NCBI GenBank assembly: GCA_030144725.1
Contig: JASKMD010000003.1
Span: forward strand, 21,067,937 to 21,131,936
DNA length: 64,000 bases
Source of the DNA: Haematococcus lacustris
Lineage: Eukaryota; Chlorophyta; Chlorophyceae; Chlamydomonadales; Haematococcaceae
Direction: 5' to 3'
Shown here: piece after piece, positions 61,258 through 64,000 of the stretch
Layout: each line of letters begins with the position of its first letter
Numbering within the stretch: position 1 is the stretch's first letter
The notes under the pieces: generated by a model
What the model was told of the DNA's origin: nothing
Seen by the model: the letters and a program-made list of their open reading frames with translations, nothing else
Databases searched by the model: none
Made by a program: the position numbers and the translations under genes

Positions 61258-61902
61258 AGCTGGTCACCCCCGCCATTGGCCCCGCAATTCACTTTTTGGC
61301 ACCGTCTTTGATCCGCTACATGTAATTCTTCCACCGTTTGGCTCTACATCTCACAACGGTGTCGCTAGCAGGTTAGGCCCTCTTTTGTCGGTTGTACTGC
61401 ATTGTGTCGACGACATGATTAGCTTCGCAGTGTCATCCTCCATCTGTTTATATGCGTGTCGCACCAGGAGAGATGAATTGGTGGCCGGAGGCATTTCCGT
61501 GCCGAGTTACATCCCAGGTAAGCACGGGGTGCTGTTTCTTAGTGCGTTTTGCATACAATGTCAACACATGCAACCAAATCTGCTGACCTCCACAGGTGCT
61601 TGGCAGTTGTGAGGATCAGCATCAAACCCACAGCAGCCCAAGGGTCTTCCAAGCAGGAGTGCAGCAAGGGAATTAGCTGTTGAAAACAGTGAGCAAGAGG
61701 TGAGTAAGGTTGTAATTTACCTCACCTTGTCTAGGTCAGTTTGATGTTCACGCGCACACTTGCGCAACGCATGACAGGCATGAACAGCTGAGGGCAACAC
61801 ACAACTGTCATGAGCCTTAGTTTCGAACTTTTTCTACTTTTTTCCAACCATGTTTTGTGGTGTGTGCCCCAAGCGCCCTTGTCTTTTTGATTGTGTGTGC
61901 AG

Positions 61903-63133
61903 GATGCCTGTAAATCACCCCCATCTCAAGAACCCAGCTGCAAGGAATGAGCCCAATGCTAAGCGTTGTGCTTTGTGTGAACTCACATCGCCAGCCAAGA
62001 GTAGGAATGGGTTTGTGACGGTTGAGAGAGTGGGGGAGGATGCGTGCCACGGCCGCTACCTGATTGTCTTTGGCCGCGCTAGCGTGCTGATGGGCTGCGT
62101 GGTAGATGCATGCCAACGTGCAGGGCTTGCCCCCTTGGCGCATAGAGATTGCGTCAGGATGCACCAAAAGCAACAACCCCCTCCTCCCTCCCCACCCCGG
62201 CAGCCACCTCCTCCTCCCCCCTTCTCCCTTCCCCCCTCCTCCCTCCCTCCCCACCCCACCTCACCCCACCTCCTCCCTCCCCCCCTCCTGCCTCCCTCCG
62301 CATCCTCCTCCCCCCTCCCCACCCCGGCAGCCACACCTCCTCCCCCCTCCCCGCCACGCTCACTACATGGCCAGACCCTGGAGCAGCAGCCCCCTCCCAC
62401 CTCCCTGCCCCCCGAGCTGGATGACCAGCACCAGGATCAAGTGCCTCCATGCCCCTCCCCCCCGCCTTCCCCCCCGCTGCAGCCACCCTTGCCACCCTCC
62501 CCACCCCCACCCTCTCTTCCAACCCCCACCCAGCAGCCACAGCAACCACCTCCCACCTTCATTGCCCACAAGTAAGTAGTAAGGGCTGTGGTTGAAGCTA
62601 TGTGTTAGGTGCCAATGAAGTGGTCTACAACCTGTGTAATGTGTCTTTTGTTTTGCAGGTGTTGGCAATGTGGTGCTCTACAACAGCCCGGAGGCTACCC
62701 CCAGGTCGACCATCACCTGCCAAAGCAGCCACAGTTTGACTATGAGGCAGAGCTTGCCTTGGTAGCCCAATTCCAAGAGCAGTTCCATGAGCTGGATCAG
62801 GCATTGACTGCCTTGCAACCACTTCCAGGCCCACCTGCACAGCCTACCAGAACCCCCGTGAGGCTGTTCAACCGGTTTGCTTTGCTTGACCTGGAGTCTG
62901 GGGTGCAACAGGAGCAGGAGGTGATTGAAGTGCAAGTGCTGTCTTCGGCACGCAGCCAAAAGCTCTTGGACACCCCTGATATGCCTCAATTTGATACACT
63001 GAACAAGGACCTATTGAAAGCATGGTGCAAGCACAAGAACATCAGAGGGGTTTCAAGTAAATCAAAGAATGAGTTGCGTGACATGTGCCTGCTGAAGTTG
63101 AGGAAGAAGGTTGAGGCACCACGGCACATGTAA
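61903..63133 (+). CDS. spliced gene: Cys-rich, proline-rich protein with SAP-like C-terminus
   Basis: Exon 1 from about 61903 (MPVNHPHLKNPAARNEP; an in-frame ATG also at 61850). It encodes a Cys-containing N-terminus (KRCALCELTS, DACHGRYLIVFGR), then about 130 residues of Pro-rich sequence to 62573. Intron 62574-62659: donor GTAAGTAGTA, acceptor TTTTGTTTTGCAG. Exon 2 continues in phase (HKCWQCGALQQPGG), then a Gln/Leu-rich part, then LNKDLLKAWCKHKNIRGVSS to RDMCLLKL. That last piece looks like a SAP DNA-binding helix pair. Stop at 63133. Further exons upstream are likely (donor-like AGGTAAGCAC at about 61518, acceptor at about 61600) but their phases do not join cleanly. Role unknown; may be a transposon-borne DNA-binding protein. 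Confidence 0.55.
62574..62659 (+). other. spliceosomal intron
   Basis: 86 nt, GTAAGT donor, T-rich tract and TTTTGCAG acceptor. Splicing keeps the frame across AA/G (Lys). Confidence 0.8.
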
Positions 63134-64000
63134 CACTGAAAGCCAGAGCCATCCCCAGCCATCCCGACAACATATTGCCAAGTGATGATGTAGCGCTGTC
63201 ATGGTGCAGCTTGTATTTGCATAGAGTCATGCCGCAACGTCAGTGAGGTAAGGGGTGCCAGTTGGCTGACTTGTGCGCATATATACTATTTATATGCGCC
63301 ATGCACTGACATGCAAACAGGCGTACTGCACTTGTGCCGTTGGCTTACGGCGTGCGTAGAAAGATTGCCAGCATCGTCTTATGATGTGCGTGAGTCTTTT
63401 AGGAGCGGAAAACACAGGTCAGGTTTGGGCGGGCGCCGATCTGAGCTAGTGTTTTGCGGCTGCTGGGTGCCGCATACGCCTGTTACACCCGACTGCGTCA
63501 AAACTTTGTCGCGAGCTACACGGAGATTCGCGCCCCAGACCGTCTCACATTTGCGGGGCCAATGGCGGGGGTGACCAGCTATCGCGCTCAGCGGACCAGC
63601 TTTTCAAACTTTTGTATTTTTTGTCGGGCGCAGTACCCCCCCTGACATGTGTTCTAGTGCTAGTGCTAGTGCTGGTGACATGTTATGAGTGGTGGTATGG
63701 CTTGTGGCCTGTCCCTGCACCCGAACAGCGTGCAAAAGAACCACAAGCACCGATGCGGTAACCACCTTGACATTGCTGTCACATGTGGACTGAACCCGTG
63801 TTGAAAAATGCGATTTAAGGCGCTGTTGCATGCTGGTTTAAAAAAAATTTGGATGCGCCGTTCACGCCGCGCTGGGTCCCAGCTGCCTACAGCGGTTGCT
63901 AAGAGTGTCTGCGTGGCGCAAGAACACGTCGCGTGTTGGGGGCCAGCCACCCGGCAAACCGCTGGGGCTGACTGCACTCTAGTCAGGCCATAAGCAGCTC
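63134..64000. other. right flank with dispersed repeat F copy 2
   Basis: 63590-63712 is the inverted counterpart of 20220-20345 (AGTACCCCCCCTGACATGTG, TTCTAGTGCTAGTGCTAGTG, GGTATGGCTTGTGG). The rest has only short frames and nothing recognised. Confidence 0.5.

Larger units (their letters stand above)
61258..63580. mobile_element. putative DNA element with 30-bp perfect inverted repeats
   Basis: AGCTGGTCACCCCCGCCATT through GGCCCCGCAA (61258-61287) recurs as an exact complement at 63551-63580. AGCT at the outermost positions may be a 4-bp duplication rather than part of the repeat. Two related half-copies lie just left. The interval encloses the spliced gene at 61903-63133. Superfamily unknown. 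Confidence 0.5.

Overview
The window looks like a nuclear scaffold from a green alga. Signs are spliceosomal GT-AG introns, GC-rich DNA, proline-rich low-complexity exons, chromovirus and Copia retrotransposons, and very large GC-rich pentanucleotide satellites. A volvocalean such as Haematococcus is my best guess; this is inference, with no species marker seen. No rRNA gene, clear functional tRNA gene, CRISPR array or bacterial operon was found. There is a 500-N scaffold gap at 56755-57254.

Almost everything from 1 to 49.7 kb is nested mobile DNA. An older repeat (element E, copy 1, about 5030-20225) was hit by a CACTA-like element (A, 854-5027) and by a chromovirus (gypsy-1, 5670-19844, duplication CTTGT). 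Gypsy-1 was in turn hit by a Copia element (6040-12372, duplication GAAGT) and by a second CACTA-like element (B, 14580-16026, duplication ACT). The Copia element was hit by a 346-bp MITE (8711-9056). From 22278 a retrotransposon-like open frame carrying a 2A ribosome-skipping motif and a Ulp1-like region is split by CACTA-like element C (22598-27908) and broken by element D (from 30454). Further right are a fold-back element (36185-37801), an internally deleted chromovirus (gypsy-3, 38085-39556), and element E copy 2. E copy 2 holds about 3 kb of (GGGGC)n split by another chromovirus (gypsy-2, 42762-48158).

The most unusual system is the CACTA-like family A-D. The elements start with CACTC and share related terminal sequence. 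A, B and C each carry, near both ends, arrays of a palindromic motif private to that element. The motif is built as ACCCT-N4-AGGGT with a different N4 in each element; D has an analogous motif with other arms. Between the arrays, A, C and D carry a repeated exon-intron module: near-identical introns of about 75 nt followed by proline-rich exons, some of which have grown into C-rich satellites.

From 49.7 kb to the end the sequence is more gene-like. It has two paralogous F-box/leucine-rich genes (51658-53374 broken; 54334-56022 intact) with scattered fragments of the same family, a PIF/Harbinger-like element (57258-60308), and a spliced proline-rich gene with a SAP-like C-terminus (about 61903-63133) that lies between 30-bp inverted repeats.
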